Below are positions 11,733 through 22,223 of a DNA stretch of 64,000 nt, piece after piece (position 1 is the stretch's first letter; each line of letters starts with the position of its first letter). This stretch comes from Gammaproteobacteria bacterium. GTDB lineage: Bacteria > Pseudomonadota > Gammaproteobacteria > Burkholderiales > Gallionellaceae. Under the pieces are notes generated by a model. It did not search any database, was not told the DNA's origin, and saw only the letters and a list, made by a program, of their open reading frames with translations. A program made the position numbers and the translations under genes. The stretch lies in the NCBI GenBank assembly GCA_018819205.1, contig JAHJQE010000011.1, positions 47,978 through 111,977 on the forward strand, in the 5' to 3' direction.

Positions 11733-12962
11733 ATGAGTAAAGAGAGCAAGAATCTGGTCGTGGGTCTGGACATCGGTACGTCGAAGATCGCGTGCATCGT
11801 GGCCGAGGTGACGGCTGAAGGCACGCTGGAAGTGATCGGCGCCGGCATGCACGAATCGTCGGGCATGAAGAAGGGCATGGTGGTCAATATCGATGCCACT
11901 GTGGGTGCGATCCAGCAGGCGCTGCAGGAGGCGGAGCTGATGGCGGACTGCAAGATACGACAGGTCTATACCGGCATCGCGGGCGGCCACATCCGCAGTT
12001 CGAATGCGCACGGCATGATCAAGATCAAGGACAAGGAAGTGGCGCACACCGATGTGGTGCGAGCGATCGAGACGGCAAGCTCGATCAGCCTGCCGGGCGA
12101 CCAGCAGATCTTGCACATCCTGGAACAGGAATTCAGCATCGACGGGCAGGGCGGCATCAAGAAACCGATGGGCATGAGCGGTATGCGCCTTGAGGTGGAG
12201 ATACACATCGTGACCGGAGCGGTGTCCGCAGTGCAGAACATCCTCAAGTGCATTCATCGCTGCGGTCTGGAAGTGGAGGACATGATCCTGCAGCCGCTGG
12301 CGTCGAGTAAGGCGGTGCTGGCTGAAGACGAGAAGGAATTGGGCGTTTGCCTAGTGGATATTGGCGGCGGCACCACCGATGTGGCGATCTTCACCGGCGG
12401 CGCGATCCGACATACGGCGGTGATCCCTATTGCAGGTGACCAGATCACCAACGACATCGCGATGGCCTTGCGCACGCCCACCAAGGACGCAGAAGACATC
12501 AAGATCAAGTATGGCTGCGCCTTGCGCCAGCTGGCGAACGATGCGCCGATCGAGGTGCCGGGCGTAGGAGAGCGCAGCGCGCGCATGTTGTCGCGTCAGA
12601 CACTGGCCGAGGTGATCGAGCCGCGTGTGGAAGAGCTTTATTCGCTGGTGCAAACCGAGATCCGGCGTAGTGGCTTCGAAGATCTGCTGTCGTCCGGCAT
12701 CGTCATCACCGGCGGCAGTGCTGCCATGCAGGGCATGGTCGAGCTGGGCGAAGAGATATTCCATCTGCCGGTGCGGTTGGGTTTGCCGCGCAGCATCGGA
12801 GGACTGTCTGCTGTAGTCAGGACGCCGCGTTATGCGACCGGCGTCGGCCTGCTGGTGTACGGACTGGAACGCCACCAGCGCGAGGAAGTGTCTAGGGTGG
12901 GGACGGGGTCGTTCAAGGATGTGCTGGAGAGGATGAAGGACTGGTTCAAGGGGAACTTTTAG
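11733..12962 (+). CDS. ftsA: Cell division protein FtsA
   Basis: FtsA is an actin-like ATPase that tethers FtsZ to the membrane. The first actin-fold motif GLDIGTSKIACIV is at the N-terminus, with VDIGGGTTDVAIF and GIVITGGSAAMQG as the later phosphate- and adenosine-binding loops. The C-terminus (DVLERMKDWFKGNF) looks like the usual amphipathic membrane-targeting helix. The track begins at a GTG at 11730; the ATG at 11733, preceded by GGGAGAGGG, is the better start. Confidence 0.97.
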   Translation: MSKESKNLVVGLDIGTSKIACIVAEVTAEGTLEVIGAGMHESSGMKKGMVVNIDATVGAIQQALQEAELMADCKIRQVYTGIAGGHIRSSNAHGMIKIKDKEVAHTDVVRAIETASSISLPGDQQILHILEQEFSIDGQGGIKKPMGMSGMRLEVEIHIVTGAVSAVQNILKCIHRCGLEVEDMILQPLASSKAVLAEDEKELGVCLVDIGGGTTDVAIFTGGAIRHTAVIPIAGDQITNDIAMALRTPTKDAEDIKIKYGCALRQLANDAPIEVPGVGERSARMLSRQTLAEVIEPRVEELYSLVQTEIRRSGFEDLLSSGIVITGGSAAMQGMVELGEEIFHLPVRLGLPRSIGGLSAVVRTPRYATGVGLLVYGLERHQREEVSRVGTGSFKDVLERMKDWFKGNF

Positions 12963-13027
12963 TATCAGGCGAGCAGTGGGTTCGGTCGGTTTAGTACAAA
13001 ATATTCGCAATTTATTTAAGGAGAAAA

Positions 13028-14188
13028 ATGATGGCTTTCGAACTGTTGGATGCACAACCGCAAGGCGCGGTGATCAAGGTGGTGGGTGTGGGCGGCTGCG
13101 GCGGCAATGCGGTCGATCACATGATTGAACAGGGTGTGCAAGGTGTCGAATTCATCACCATCAACACCGATGCGCAGGCGTTGAAGCGCAGCAAGGCTCG
13201 TGTGCAGCTGCAGATCGGCGCTGCATTGACCAAGGGGCTGGGCGCGGGTGCCAAGCCGCAGATCGGTCAGGCTGCGGCGGAAGAGGATCGTGAACGCATC
13301 GCCGAGATCATTGACGGCGCGAACATGGTGTTCATCACAGCCGGCATGGGCGGTGGCACCGGTACAGGTGCGGCTCCGATCGTGGCCCAGGTGGCCAAGG
13401 AGATGGGCATCCTGACGGTTGCGGTCGTCACCAAGCCGTTCGTGTTCGAAGGCAAACGCATGACGCTGGCACAACAAGGTATCGAGGAGCTGAGCGCATA
13501 TGTGGATTCGCTCATCATCGTGCCGAACGCGAAACTGATGGAAGTGCTGGGTGGCAAGACTACGCTGCCGGAAGCCTTCAAGGCAGCGAACGGCGTGCTG
13601 CAGGGCGCAGTGGCAGGCATCGCTGAAGTGATCAATGTGCCTGGCATGGTGAACGTGGACTTCGCCGACGTGTGCACGCTGATGTCCGAGAATGGCATGG
13701 CAATGATGGGGGCGGCTTCCTCTTCCGGCGAAGGTCGTGCGAAACGCGCAGCTGAGCAAGCCATTGCCAGCCCGCTCTTGGAAGATGTGGATCTGACCGG
13801 TGCGCGTGGTGTGCTGGTCAACATCACATCCAGCAGCAACATCACATTGGAAGAGTTCCATGAGGTGATGAACTGTTTCCAGTTCGCGGCTGCCGAGGCG
13901 ACAGTGATCGTCGGTTCAGTGTTCGACGAGAATATGGGCGATGAACTGCGCGTGACCATCGTCGCCACCGGTCTGGGTGAAGTGCGCAAGCCGCAGTCGC
14001 GTCCGGTGTTGGTGCCGCAAGCGCAGTTGCGTACCGGCACGCATGATGCGCCTATGGTCGACTTCAGCGAGCTGGATATGCCGGCAGTGATGCGTAGCGG
14101 ACGCCATCGTGAAGCGGTCGAGGCGATGAAACAATCCGGCGTGGAGACGCTGGATATCCCATCCTTCCTGCGTAAACAGGCGGACTGA
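13028..14188 (+). CDS. ftsZ: Cell division GTPase FtsZ
   Basis: FtsZ is the tubulin-like GTPase that polymerises into the division ring. The tubulin signature GGGTGTGAAP lies near residues 108-117, and the N-terminal GVGGCGGNAVDHM contacts the nucleotide. The extreme C-terminus LDIPSFLRKQAD is the conserved peptide that binds FtsA and other partners such as ZapD, which is also encoded in this window. An AAGGAG ribosome-binding site precedes ATGATG; either ATG could be used. The 65-base gap after ftsA is the longest in the cluster up to that point. Confidence 0.98.
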   Translation: MMAFELLDAQPQGAVIKVVGVGGCGGNAVDHMIEQGVQGVEFITINTDAQALKRSKARVQLQIGAALTKGLGAGAKPQIGQAAAEEDRERIAEIIDGANMVFITAGMGGGTGTGAAPIVAQVAKEMGILTVAVVTKPFVFEGKRMTLAQQGIEELSAYVDSLIIVPNAKLMEVLGGKTTLPEAFKAANGVLQGAVAGIAEVINVPGMVNVDFADVCTLMSENGMAMMGAASSSGEGRAKRAAEQAIASPLLEDVDLTGARGVLVNITSSSNITLEEFHEVMNCFQFAAAEATVIVGSVFDENMGDELRVTIVATGLGEVRKPQSRPVLVPQAQLRTGTHDAPMVDFSELDMPAVMRSGRHREAVEAMKQSGVETLDIPSFLRKQAD

Positions 14189-14293
14189 GGAAGTCCTTTT
14201 CGGATGGAGTGCGGGTGGGTCGGGTCGGCCCATGAGTCGGGCCGCGTACAGGGCCTGTGCTAAACTTCGCAGAGAAAAGGTCGGATAAATAGT

Positions 14294-15205
14294 ATGGTCA
14301 AACAGCGCACATTAAAGACGGTGGTCGAAGCGACCGGAGTCGGTCTGCATACCGGCGAGAAGGTCTATTTGACCCTGCGTCCGGCAGCCATCGACAGCGG
14401 CATCGTGTTCCGACGCGTGGATCTGCCGCAATCATCTGACATACGTGCCGAAGCGCATGCGGTGCATGACACGCGCCTGTCCACCTGCCTGGAAGAGAAG
14501 GGCGCGCGCGTGGCGACGGTCGAGCACTTGATGTCGGCGCTGGCCGGATTGGGCATCGATAACGCCATCGTCGAACTGACCAGCCCCGAGTTGCCCATCA
14601 TGGACGGTAGTGCGGGTACTTTTATCTTTCTGCTGCAATCGGCAGGTATCGTCGAGCAGGATGCGCCCAAGAAGTTCATCCGTATCAAGAAAGTCGTTGA
14701 GGTGAAGGATGGTGACAAGTGGGTGCGTTTCGATCCGTTCAACGGTTACAAGCTGAGTTTCACCATCAATTTCGCCCATCCGGTGTTCGCCAACACCAAG
14801 CAGAACGTCGTGGTCGATCTGGGTGAGCATTCTTATATTAAGGAAGTTAGCCGGGCGCGCACCTTCGGCTTCATGCAGGATGTGGAGAACATGCGTGCGC
14901 AGGGTTTGGCACTGGGCGGCAATCTGGACAATGCCATCGTGATGGACGAGTACCGCGTGATCAATCCTGATGGTCTGCGCTTTGAGGATGAGTTCGTGAA
15001 GCACAAGGTGCTGGATGCGATCGGCGATTTGTATCTGTTAGGCCATCCGCTGATCGGTGCCTTCTCCGGCTACAAATCCGGTCATGCCTTGAACAATGCC
15101 CTATGCCGCGCCTTGCTGGCGGACGAGTCAGCATGGGAATTCACCACATTCACCAAGGCTGAAGAGGCGCCGAACTTTTTGCGCCTGCAACTACAGCCTG
15201 TCTGA
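14294..15205 (+). CDS. lpxC: UDP-3-O-acyl-N-acetylglucosamine deacetylase LpxC
   Basis: LpxC is the zinc deacetylase that commits UDP-GlcNAc to lipid A synthesis. The zinc and catalytic segments are present: [16 protein letters not shown] and [20 protein letters not shown]. Its 303 residues and location directly after ftsZ are standard. The 105-base gap upstream contains a 6-bp hairpin (CGGCCC/GGGCCG, 14226-14244) and a possible extended -10 element (TGCTAAACT at 14258-14266) without a clear -35, so a private promoter is possible but not established. Confidence 0.97.
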   Translation: MVKQRTLKTVVEATGVGLHTGEKVYLTLRPAAIDSGIVFRRVDLPQSSDIRAEAHAVHDTRLSTCLEEKGARVATVEHLMSALAGLGIDNAIVELTSPELPIMDGSAGTFIFLLQSAGIVEQDAPKKFIRIKKVVEVKDGDKWVRFDPFNGYKLSFTINFAHPVFANTKQNVVVDLGEHSYIKEVSRARTFGFMQDVENMRAQGLALGGNLDNAIVMDEYRVINPDGLRFEDEFVKHKVLDAIGDLYLLGHPLIGAFSGYKSGHALNNALCRALLADESAWEFTTFTKAEEAPNFLRLQLQPV

Positions 15206-15216
15206 TCCGGGGCGGT

Positions 15217-15414
15217 ATGCTGATCCGACTGGTCTTGTTGCTGTCAGCGTTGCTGCTGGCAGTCTCCGGCCTGGCCTACCTGTTCACGCGAGACTTGCGT
15301 TATCTGATAATTATCAGGCAGATCGTGCGTTTCTTGCTGTTTCTGCTGCTTGTATTTGCGGTGCTGTATGTATTGGAACGTTTCGGGCTGGTCGCTTGGC
15401 GCGTCTTTGTCTAG
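15217..15414 (+). CDS. Small hydrophobic protein of unknown function
   Basis: This 65-residue ORF follows lpxC by 11 bases on the same strand. Its sequence is almost entirely hydrophobic and reads as two membrane segments (about residues 4-23 and 30-55) separated by a short charged loop, TRDLRYLIIIR. I do not recognise a named family. The position directly behind lpxC and the GGGGCGG stretch before the ATG make translation plausible. Its stop codon shares the bases CTAG with the convergent DciA-like gene. Confidence 0.6.
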   Translation: MLIRLVLLLSALLLAVSGLAYLFTRDLRYLIIIRQIVRFLLFLLLVFAVLYVLERFGLVAWRVFV

Positions 15415-15833
15415 CGCTTGCTGTGTGCAAGCCGTTCTAGCGCCGACCTCAGTCCACCTTCCGGCAGTTCATGCGCCAGCTCATCCAGCGCGACACGGCC
15501 TTGTTCGCCAACTGTTCGTGGTGGCAACGGCGGGGCTGGCGGGTTGGCGTTCACTTGCACCTGGGTTTGAATTCCAGTAACCTCGCATCCCCTTGTTCGA
15601 AATAAGGAAATCAATTGAGGGGCGAGTTGTTTGAGTTTGCTGGCGACGGCACCATTGTCGGCAGCCAATGTCAGATGATTGTTTTCAAACCGTAAGACCC
15701 GGCTGCCTTGAACCAATGAAGGCGGTGCGATGGACCGATATTGACGCTGTAACCACACGAGCTGGCGCGCTGCCAGTGAGAGTCGTTTCAGTTTGGGATC
15801 GGCGTCCAGAAAGTCATTCAGGCGGTTGGACAC
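15411..15833 (-). CDS. DUF721/DciA-like protein
   Basis: The 140-residue protein resembles the DUF721 family, which includes DciA, the helicase-associated initiation factor that helps load DnaB at the origin in bacteria lacking DnaC. Visible family-like features are the segment LVQGSRVLRFENNHLTLAADNGAVASKLKQL, here quoted only for its pattern of a folded beta-rich core, and a proline-rich C-terminal region (PPAPPLPPR) followed by a helical tail. A DUF721 gene between lpxC and secA, divergent from an M23 peptidase gene, is a recurring arrangement in betaproteobacteria. The assignment rests on pattern recognition rather than a catalytic motif. Confidence 0.7.
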   Translation of the reverse strand: MSNRLNDFLDADPKLKRLSLAARQLVWLQRQYRSIAPPSLVQGSRVLRFENNHLTLAADNGAVASKLKQLAPQLISLFRTRGCEVTGIQTQVQVNANPPAPPLPPRTVGEQGRVALDELAHELPEGGLRSALERLAHSKR

Positions 15834-15865
15834 AGTCGTTTGGAAATCTCGTAGGGAGTGGATCA

Positions 15866-16789
15866 GTGAATATTATTCTAGTTTCGAACAGTTCTGCAAA
15901 AGCACGCAGTCTGACACTGACCGGTACGCATATGGTGCTGGCTGGCTTGGTGGCGCTGGGCCTGTTTATCGCTGCAGTGTTGATGGCGCAATATGCCATC
16001 GTACGATTCCAGTCAGGCAGCATCAGCAATGAATTGCGTAGCTGGCTGGCCAGTGCGCAGGACGAGGAAATGCGCAAGCAGGAATTGTTCATGCGCCAGA
16101 GTCTGGATGCGATGGCGGTGCGTCTGGGGCAGATGCAGGCACAACTGCAGCGTCTGGATGGTCTGGGTGCACGCCTCGCCAAGCTGAGCGGCATGAAGCC
16201 GCAGGAGTTCTCATTCGGTCAGAAGCCGGCACAGGGTGGTCCATTGCTGACCGTCCCCCCGCAGCAGGACATCTCACTGGAAATGATGATGCGGCAGCTG
16301 GATGATCTGAACTCGTTGCTGGGAGACAGAAGCGACAAGCTGGTCGCGCTCGAGACCTTGTTGCAACAGGATAAGCTGGACAAGAAGATGCTGCCATCGG
16401 TGGCACCGATCACGGTGAGCTGGTATTCCTCCAACTTCGGCTGGCGCATCGATCCCTTCACCGGAAAGAACGCGATGCATGAAGGCGTGGACTACATGGT
16501 GCCGGTTGGGACGCCGGTGTATGCCTCGGCTGGAGGTGTGGTGGTGTTCGCGGGCATGCATCCTCAATATGGTAATATGGTCGAGATAGATCACGGTAAC
16601 CAGATCATCACCCGTTACGCACATGCTTCCAAGCTGCTGGTAAAGGTCGGCGAGGTTGTGCGCCGCGGGCATGAGATCGCAAAAGTCGGCAGTACTGGAC
16701 GCTCGACCGGCAATCACCTGCATTTCGAAGTGAGATACAGGGGGACGGCGCAGAATCCGGTGCGCTTCCTGGAAAAAGCAGCCAGTTGA
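15866..16789 (+). CDS. M23 family peptidase (LytM-type) with N-terminal membrane anchor
   Basis: This is a membrane-anchored murein hydrolase or hydrolase activator. After about 30 residues there is one membrane segment (MVLAGLVALGLFIAAVL), then a helical, probably coiled-coil region (residues about 55-150), then a C-terminal M23 domain. The zinc-site motifs are intact: HEGVDYMVPVGTPV and, near the C-terminus, NHLHFEVRY. The track starts at 15668, inside the divergent DciA-like gene. I choose the GTG at 15866 (VNIILVSNSSAKA), with an AGGGAG site upstream; this gives 307 residues. A terminator follows. Confidence 0.88.
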   Translation: MNIILVSNSSAKARSLTLTGTHMVLAGLVALGLFIAAVLMAQYAIVRFQSGSISNELRSWLASAQDEEMRKQELFMRQSLDAMAVRLGQMQAQLQRLDGLGARLAKLSGMKPQEFSFGQKPAQGGPLLTVPPQQDISLEMMMRQLDDLNSLLGDRSDKLVALETLLQQDKLDKKMLPSVAPITVSWYSSNFGWRIDPFTGKNAMHEGVDYMVPVGTPVYASAGGVVVFAGMHPQYGNMVEIDHGNQIITRYAHASKLLVKVGEVVRRGHEIAKVGSTGRSTGNHLHFEVRYRGTAQNPVRFLEKAAS

Positions 16790-16808
16790 AGCAAACGTCT
16801 TTACGGCA

Positions 16809-16836
16809 GGGTGAGGTGGGTACCTCACCCTTTTTT
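16809..16836 (+). terminator. Rho-independent terminator after the M23 peptidase gene
   Basis: A perfect 9-bp stem (GGGTGAGGT paired with ACCTCACCC) with a four-base loop is followed directly by six T residues. It lies 19 bases after the peptidase stop and separates that gene from secA. Confidence 0.92.
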
Positions 16837-16871
16837 ATTTGTTCGCAACAATCGTCACAGAAAATACAAGC

Positions 16872-19586
16872 ATGATCTCCAAATTGTTGAAATCCGTCTT
16901 CGGTAGTCGTAATGACCGTTTGCTCAAACAGTATCGCCAGACCGTCGCGCGCATCAATGCGCTGGAGCCGGCGATAGAAGCGCTGTCAGATGAGGCGTTA
17001 CAAGCCAAGACCGCCGAGTTCAAACAACGCGTGGAGAAAGGCGAGGCGCTGGATGCACTGTTGCCCGAAGCTTTTGCTGTGGTTCGGGAAGGTGGCAAGC
17101 GCGTGCTGCAGATGCGTCATTTCGATGTGCAGTTGATCGGCGGTATGGTGCTGCATTACGGCAAGATTGCAGAGATGCGTACTGGAGAAGGCAAGACCTT
17201 GATGGCGACTTTGCCGGCCTATCTCAATGCATTGTCTGGCAAGGGTGTGCATGTGGTGACAGTGAACGACTATCTGGCTTCTCGCGATGCGGAGTGGATG
17301 GGGCGTCTGTATCGTTTCCTCGGTCTGTCCGTCGGTGTCATCCTGTCCAATATGGATCATGGCGACAAGCTGGCAGCTTACAACGCGGATATCACCTACG
17401 GTACCAACAACGAATTTGGTTTTGACTACCTGCGAGACAACATGGCGGCGCGTGCTGAGGACCGCTTCCAACGCGGTCTGAACTTCGCCATCGTCGATGA
17501 AGTCGACTCCATTCTTATTGACGAGGCGCGGACACCGCTGATCATCTCCGGTCAGGCGGAGGACAATGTCGACATCTATATGCGGGTCAACGTGCTGGCT
17601 CCCAAGCTGGTGCGGCAAGCCGATGACGAGGCGCCGGGCGATTACAGCGTGGATGAGAAGAGCCACCAGATCCTGCTCAGCGAAGCGGGGCACGAGCATG
17701 CCGAACAGTTGCTGTCGCAAGCGGGACTGTTGCCGGAAGGCGGCAGCTTGTATGACCCTGCCAACATCACGCTGATCCATCATCTTTATGCGGCTTTGCG
17801 CGCGCACAACTTGTTCCATCTCGACCAGCATTACGTGATCCAGGATGGCGAGGTGGTGATCGTCGACGAGTTCACCGGGCGCCTGATGGCGGGCCGCCGC
17901 TGGTCAGACGGACTGCACCAGGCGGTCGAGGCCAAGGAGGGGGTGGCGATCCAGAAGGAGAACCAGACGCTGGCTTCCATCACCTTCCAGAACTATTTCC
18001 GCATGTACAACAGGCTGTCCGGCATGACCGGTACAGCTGATACCGAAGCCTTCGAATTCCAGTCCATCTACAACCTGGAGACGGTCATCGTGCCGCCGCA
18101 CCGCCCGACGGTACGCCAGGACCTGATGGACAAGGTGTATCTTACCGCCAAGGAGAAATATGCCGCCGTCATCGAGGATGTGCGCGACTGTCACAAGCGC
18201 GGGCAGCCGGTGCTGGTGGGTACCACATCCATCGAGACTTCGGAGTTGTTGTCCGGCTTGATGCAGAAGGCCGGCTTGCCCCACCAAGTATTGAACGCCA
18301 AGCAACACGCGCGCGAGGCGGAGATCGTCGCGCAAGCAGGCCGTCCCGGCATGATCACCATTGCCACCAACATGGCCGGTCGCGGCACCGACATCGTGCT
18401 GGGCGGAAATGTGGAAAAGCCGATCGAACTGGTGCGCATGGATGAAAGTCTGGATGCTGAGACCCGTGAGCAGCGCGTTGCGCAGTTGCGCGCAGAATGG
18501 CAGCCGGTGCATGATCAGGTGTTGGCCAGCGGCGGCTTGCACATCATCGGTACCGAGCGCCATGAGTCTCGTCGTGTGGACAACCAGTTGCGTGGTCGTT
18601 CAGGTCGACAGGGCGACCCCGGCTCCAGCCGCTTCTATCTGTCGCTGGAAGATCCCCTGTTGCGCATCTTCGCTTCCGACCGAGTAGCGGCGATCATGAA
18701 CAGGTTCAAGCTGCCGGAAGGCGAGGCCATCGAGCATGTCTGGGTGACGCGTGCGATCGAAAATGCGCAGCGCAAGGTGGAGGCACGCAATTTCGATATG
18801 CGCAAGCAGATCCTGGAGTATGACGACGTAGCCAACGATCAACGTAAAGTGATTTACCAGCAGCGTGCTGAATTGCTGGAAAGTACCGATATCAGTGAGA
18901 CTGTGACTGCGATGCGAAACGGCGTGCTGCGTGAGCTGGTCGAGCTGCATCTTCCTCCCGGCAGCATGGAAGAACAATGGGATGTACCCGGACTCGAGAA
19001 AGCTCTGGCAGCCGAGTTCCAGTTGCATTTGCCGGTCGTGGCATGGATGGAGCAGGACAAGCAACTGGATGCGGAAGGACTGTCATCTCGCGTCGCTGAA
19101 GCAGCTGCTCAGCAGTATCAGTCGAAGGTCGATCAGGTCAGCGTGGAGGTGATGCACGGCTATGAGCGCATCGTGATGTTGCAGAGCGTGGATCAGCATT
19201 GGCGCGAGCATCTGGCCTCACTCGACCATTTGCGCCAAGGTATCCATTTGCGTGGCTATGCACAGAAGAATCCCAAGCAGGAATACAAACGCGAAGCCTT
19301 TGAGCTGTTCGCAGCCATGCTGGACGGAATCAAGCGAGATGTGACGCAGACGCTGATGAACGTGCAGATTCGCAGCGAAGAAGCGGTACAGGCGGCTGAA
19401 GTGCCCCACGCCCCTGAAAATGTGCAGTATCATCACGCGGCCTATGAGGAAGCGCTGGCATCAGGTGGCGAGGAGGGGGCGGAGCACAAGCCGTTCGTGC
19501 GGGGAGGAGAGAAGGTCGGACGAAACGAACCTTGCCCATGTGGTTCCGGCAAGAAATACAAGCAGTGCCACGGTAAACTGAACTAA
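16872..19586 (+). CDS. secA: Preprotein translocase ATPase SecA
   Basis: SecA drives post-translational export of preproteins through SecYEG. The Walker A motif MRTGEGKT lies near residue 103, the DEAD-type box is [15 protein letters not shown], and the C-terminal zinc-binding SEC-C motif [14 protein letters not shown], which binds SecB and lipids, is intact. The track extends to 16839, but the family start [14 protein letters not shown] corresponds to the ATG at 16872, giving 904 residues. No strong ribosome-binding site precedes it. Confidence 0.98.
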   Translation: MISKLLKSVFGSRNDRLLKQYRQTVARINALEPAIEALSDEALQAKTAEFKQRVEKGEALDALLPEAFAVVREGGKRVLQMRHFDVQLIGGMVLHYGKIAEMRTGEGKTLMATLPAYLNALSGKGVHVVTVNDYLASRDAEWMGRLYRFLGLSVGVILSNMDHGDKLAAYNADITYGTNNEFGFDYLRDNMAARAEDRFQRGLNFAIVDEVDSILIDEARTPLIISGQAEDNVDIYMRVNVLAPKLVRQADDEAPGDYSVDEKSHQILLSEAGHEHAEQLLSQAGLLPEGGSLYDPANITLIHHLYAALRAHNLFHLDQHYVIQDGEVVIVDEFTGRLMAGRRWSDGLHQAVEAKEGVAIQKENQTLASITFQNYFRMYNRLSGMTGTADTEAFEFQSIYNLETVIVPPHRPTVRQDLMDKVYLTAKEKYAAVIEDVRDCHKRGQPVLVGTTSIETSELLSGLMQKAGLPHQVLNAKQHAREAEIVAQAGRPGMITIATNMAGRGTDIVLGGNVEKPIELVRMDESLDAETREQRVAQLRAEWQPVHDQVLASGGLHIIGTERHESRRVDNQLRGRSGRQGDPGSSRFYLSLEDPLLRIFASDRVAAIMNRFKLPEGEAIEHVWVTRAIENAQRKVEARNFDMRKQILEYDDVANDQRKVIYQQRAELLESTDISETVTAMRNGVLRELVELHLPPGSMEEQWDVPGLEKALAAEFQLHLPVVAWMEQDKQLDAEGLSSRVAEAAAQQYQSKVDQVSVEVMHGYERIVMLQSVDQHWREHLASLDHLRQGIHLRGYAQKNPKQEYKREAFELFAAMLDGIKRDVTQTLMNVQIRSEEAVQAAEVPHAPENVQYHHAAYEEALASGGEEGAEHKPFVRGGEKVGRNEPCPCGSGKKYKQCHGKLN

Positions 19587-19612
19587 CAGATAACAATCCA
19601 GGGAGACCAAAG

Positions 19613-20110
19613 ATGGTGATGGATCAAATGATTCTGCAAACCTTGCATAATTCGACACTCACTGAAGAATTGCGCGATGCCGAGATCGAGACGCTGGGAC
19701 AATTGTTCGAAGTGCGGGAGTTCAAGGCGGGGGAGAGTCTGTTGCGTCCGGGCGAAGAGAAGCTGAAAAACTCTCTGGTCATGCTGGCCAAGGGCGAAGT
19801 TGAGGCGACTGCCAACATTGGCAATGAGCAGGCCACTTTGCACCTGTTGCAGCCGGGCGATCTGGCAGGCATCATCACCTTCGTCGGGGGCAGTGCTTCC
19901 CAGATCAGCGCAACCATCACTGCGAAGACTGATTGCCAAGTGCTGATTCTGGATCGTTGCAGGCTTGAATCTTTGCTGAACACTCAGCCGGCCATTGTCT
20001 ACTACGTCATGCGCGGCATCGTGCGCCATACCCATGGTATCGTACGTCGCATGAACGCCCAGTCGGTCGAGATGACGAATTATCTGTACAAGACCGGCCG
20101 CCACCTCTGA
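19613..20110 (+). CDS. Cyclic nucleotide-binding-domain protein without a DNA-binding domain
   Basis: The 165-residue protein has a cupin-like cNMP-binding (CAP-effector) fold: [45 protein letters not shown] and [15 protein letters not shown] follow the usual order. No helix-turn-helix is visible at the C-terminus, so it is unlikely to be a complete CRP/FNR regulator. Key phosphate-binding residues of cAMP receptors (the RxA segment) are not evident, so ligand binding is uncertain. It starts 26 bases after secA with a GGGAGA site and ends four bases before argJ. Function unknown. Confidence 0.75.
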   Translation: MVMDQMILQTLHNSTLTEELRDAEIETLGQLFEVREFKAGESLLRPGEEKLKNSLVMLAKGEVEATANIGNEQATLHLLQPGDLAGIITFVGGSASQISATITAKTDCQVLILDRCRLESLLNTQPAIVYYVMRGIVRHTHGIVRRMNAQSVEMTNYLYKTGRHL

Positions 20111-20114
20111 AATC

Positions 20115-21332
20115 ATGCCAGTGAATCTGTCTGCGCCCGTTGCGGCACAATTGTTGCCCATTGCGGGCGTTTCTTTGGGTATAGCAGAAGCAGGCATCAA
20201 GCGTGCTGACCGTAAGGACCTGCTGGTCATCAAGCTGGAGGATAATGCCACTGTCGCGGGGGTGTTCACCACCAACCGTTTCTGTGCCGCCCCGGTCACA
20301 GTCGCCAAGGAACATCTGGCTGCTAATTCTTCAATCCGAGCACTGCTGGTCAACACCGGCAATGCCAACGCCGGAACCGGAGAGCAAGGCATGGCGGCTG
20401 CCCGTCGCACTTGTTCTGAGCTGGCAAAATTGTTGGGGTGTGCGCCGGAGCAGATCCTACCTTTCTCTACCGGCGTCATCATGGAGCCGTTGCCGGTCGA
20501 CAAGATCGTTGCCGGTATGCCGCGTGCGATCGCTGGCTTGAAGAACGATAACTGGTGTGACGCCGCGCACGCGATCATGACCACTGACATCGTAGCCAAA
20601 GCGGTATCGAAACAGGTGCTGATCGGCGGCAAGACAGTCACGATCACCGGTATCTCCAAAGGCTCAGGCATGATCCATCCCAACATGGCGACCATGCTGG
20701 GTTATATCGCGACCGATGCGGAGGTTGCGCAACCAATCCTGCAAGAGATGGTGCGCGAAGCCGCGAACAAGTCTTTCAATTGCATAACTGTAGACGGAGA
20801 TACATCCACCAACGATGCGCTCATGCTGATTGCATCCGGCAAGAGCGGCGTGCGGATCGAAGGTGGGGAGCGTGCTGCGATGCAAGCTGTCCTCAACGAA
20901 GTTGCTATCGAACTTGCACAAGCCATCGTGCGCGACGGTGAGGGCGCGACTAAATTCATATCTATTCAAATCGAAGGTGGCAAGGACGAAGAAGAGTGCA
21001 AGAAGATCGGCTATGCCATCGCGCATTCTCCGCTGGTCAAGACTGCCTTCTTCGCTTCCGATCCAAACCTCGGCCGCATCCTTGCTGCAATCGGTTATGC
21101 AGGCGTGGGTGATCTGGATGTGGCTAGGCTCAAACTGTATCTGGACGATGTGCTGGTTGCAGAGAACGGCGGGCGGGCGATGAGCTACCGGGAAGAAGAC
21201 GGGCAGCGCGTGATGCAGCAAAGCGACATCACCATCCGCGTGGTACTGAACCGTGGTGCGGTCAATGCAACACTGTGGACATGCGATTTCTCATACGATT
21301 ACGTGAAGATCAACGCCAGCTATCGCAGTTGA
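20115..21332 (+). CDS. argJ: Bifunctional glutamate N-acetyltransferase / ornithine acetyltransferase ArgJ
   Basis: ArgJ transfers acetyl groups from N-acetylornithine to glutamate in the cyclic arginine pathway and may also use acetyl-CoA. The self-cleavage site appears as [11 protein letters not shown]; the threonine near residue 193 is the expected nucleophile at the start of the beta subunit. KGSGM and the C-terminal [14 protein letters not shown] are typical. The 405-residue length is normal. It follows secA in many betaproteobacteria; here a cNMP-domain gene lies between them. Confidence 0.96.
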   Translation: MPVNLSAPVAAQLLPIAGVSLGIAEAGIKRADRKDLLVIKLEDNATVAGVFTTNRFCAAPVTVAKEHLAANSSIRALLVNTGNANAGTGEQGMAAARRTCSELAKLLGCAPEQILPFSTGVIMEPLPVDKIVAGMPRAIAGLKNDNWCDAAHAIMTTDIVAKAVSKQVLIGGKTVTITGISKGSGMIHPNMATMLGYIATDAEVAQPILQEMVREAANKSFNCITVDGDTSTNDALMLIASGKSGVRIEGGERAAMQAVLNEVAIELAQAIVRDGEGATKFISIQIEGGKDEEECKKIGYAIAHSPLVKTAFFASDPNLGRILAAIGYAGVGDLDVARLKLYLDDVLVAENGGRAMSYREEDGQRVMQQSDITIRVVLNRGAVNATLWTCDFSYDYVKINASYRS

Positions 21333-21359
21333 TGGAAACCGCTCTCGGCTGAGGTATCT

Positions 21360-22223
21360 ATGGACAGGCTGGATAAATTCCTCTCCCGTGCCGATAACCT
21401 ACTCTCCCGTCTGGAAAGTATCCTGCCCGGCGTTGATACGCCAGTGCCCGACTGGCACGCTGCTGCCGCGTTCCGCTGGGATCAGCGGCAGCGCATGCTG
21501 CATCCCGTTCCAAACTTTCAACGCATCGCGCTCTCTGATCTGCTCGGTATAGACGAGCAGAAGCGGCGTATTTGTCAGAATACGCAGCAATTCGTGCAGG
21601 GTGGAACCGCAAATAACGTACTGCTTTCGGGTGCGCGTGGCACGGGCAAATCATCTCTCGTGAAGGCGTTGTTGAACGAATATGCAGGACACGGCCTGCG
21701 TGTGATTCAGATCGACAAACTGGGACTTATTGATCTGTCATACATCATCGGTTTGGTGCAAGGGCGCGATGAACGTTTCATTTTGTATTGCGACGACCTT
21801 TCCTTCAATGCGGAAGAGCCCGGTTACCAGTCACTCAAAGCGGCACTGGATGGCGATCTGGTGGCCTTCTCCGACAACCTGCTCATCTATGCGACCTCCA
21901 ACCGTCGCCACTTGATGCCTGACTACATGCAAGACAACCTCGCCACCAAATATGCAGGTGATGAGGTACATCCTGCGGAAAGTGTTGAGGAGAAAGTCTC
22001 ATTGTCCGAGCGCTTCGGCTTATGGGTATCGTTCTATCCGTTCTCGCAGGATGACTATCTGGCTGTGGCAGCGCACTGGTTGGAACATCATGGATGGAAG
22101 CAGGGTATGACGGATGAGATACGAACCGCTGCATTGCAGTGGTCGTTGATGCGCGGCTCGCGCAGCGGCAGGGTGGCCGGTCAATTCGCGCGCGATTGGT
22201 GTGGGCGGCATGTCCAGGGATAA
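21360..22223 (+). CDS. DUF815 family AAA+-like ATPase
   Basis: The 287-residue protein belongs to the DUF815 family of predicted ATPases. The Walker A motif [15 protein letters not shown] lies near residues 90-105; the Walker B-like segment is [10 protein letters not shown], and [12 protein letters not shown] resembles the sensor I region. No known substrate can be read from the sequence. It sits 27 bases after argJ and overlaps the following Nudix gene, so it is probably in the same transcript. Confidence 0.88.
   Translation: MDRLDKFLSRADNLLSRLESILPGVDTPVPDWHAAAAFRWDQRQRMLHPVPNFQRIALSDLLGIDEQKRRICQNTQQFVQGGTANNVLLSGARGTGKSSLVKALLNEYAGHGLRVIQIDKLGLIDLSYIIGLVQGRDERFILYCDDLSFNAEEPGYQSLKAALDGDLVAFSDNLLIYATSNRRHLMPDYMQDNLATKYAGDEVHPAESVEEKVSLSERFGLWVSFYPFSQDDYLAVAAHWLEHHGWKQGMTDEIRTAALQWSLMRGSRSGRVAGQFARDWCGRHVQG

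Noticed and set aside
14226-14244. Hairpin after ftsZ as a terminator
   Set aside because: The stem is only 6 bp and no T tract follows, so termination between ftsZ and lpxC is not supported.
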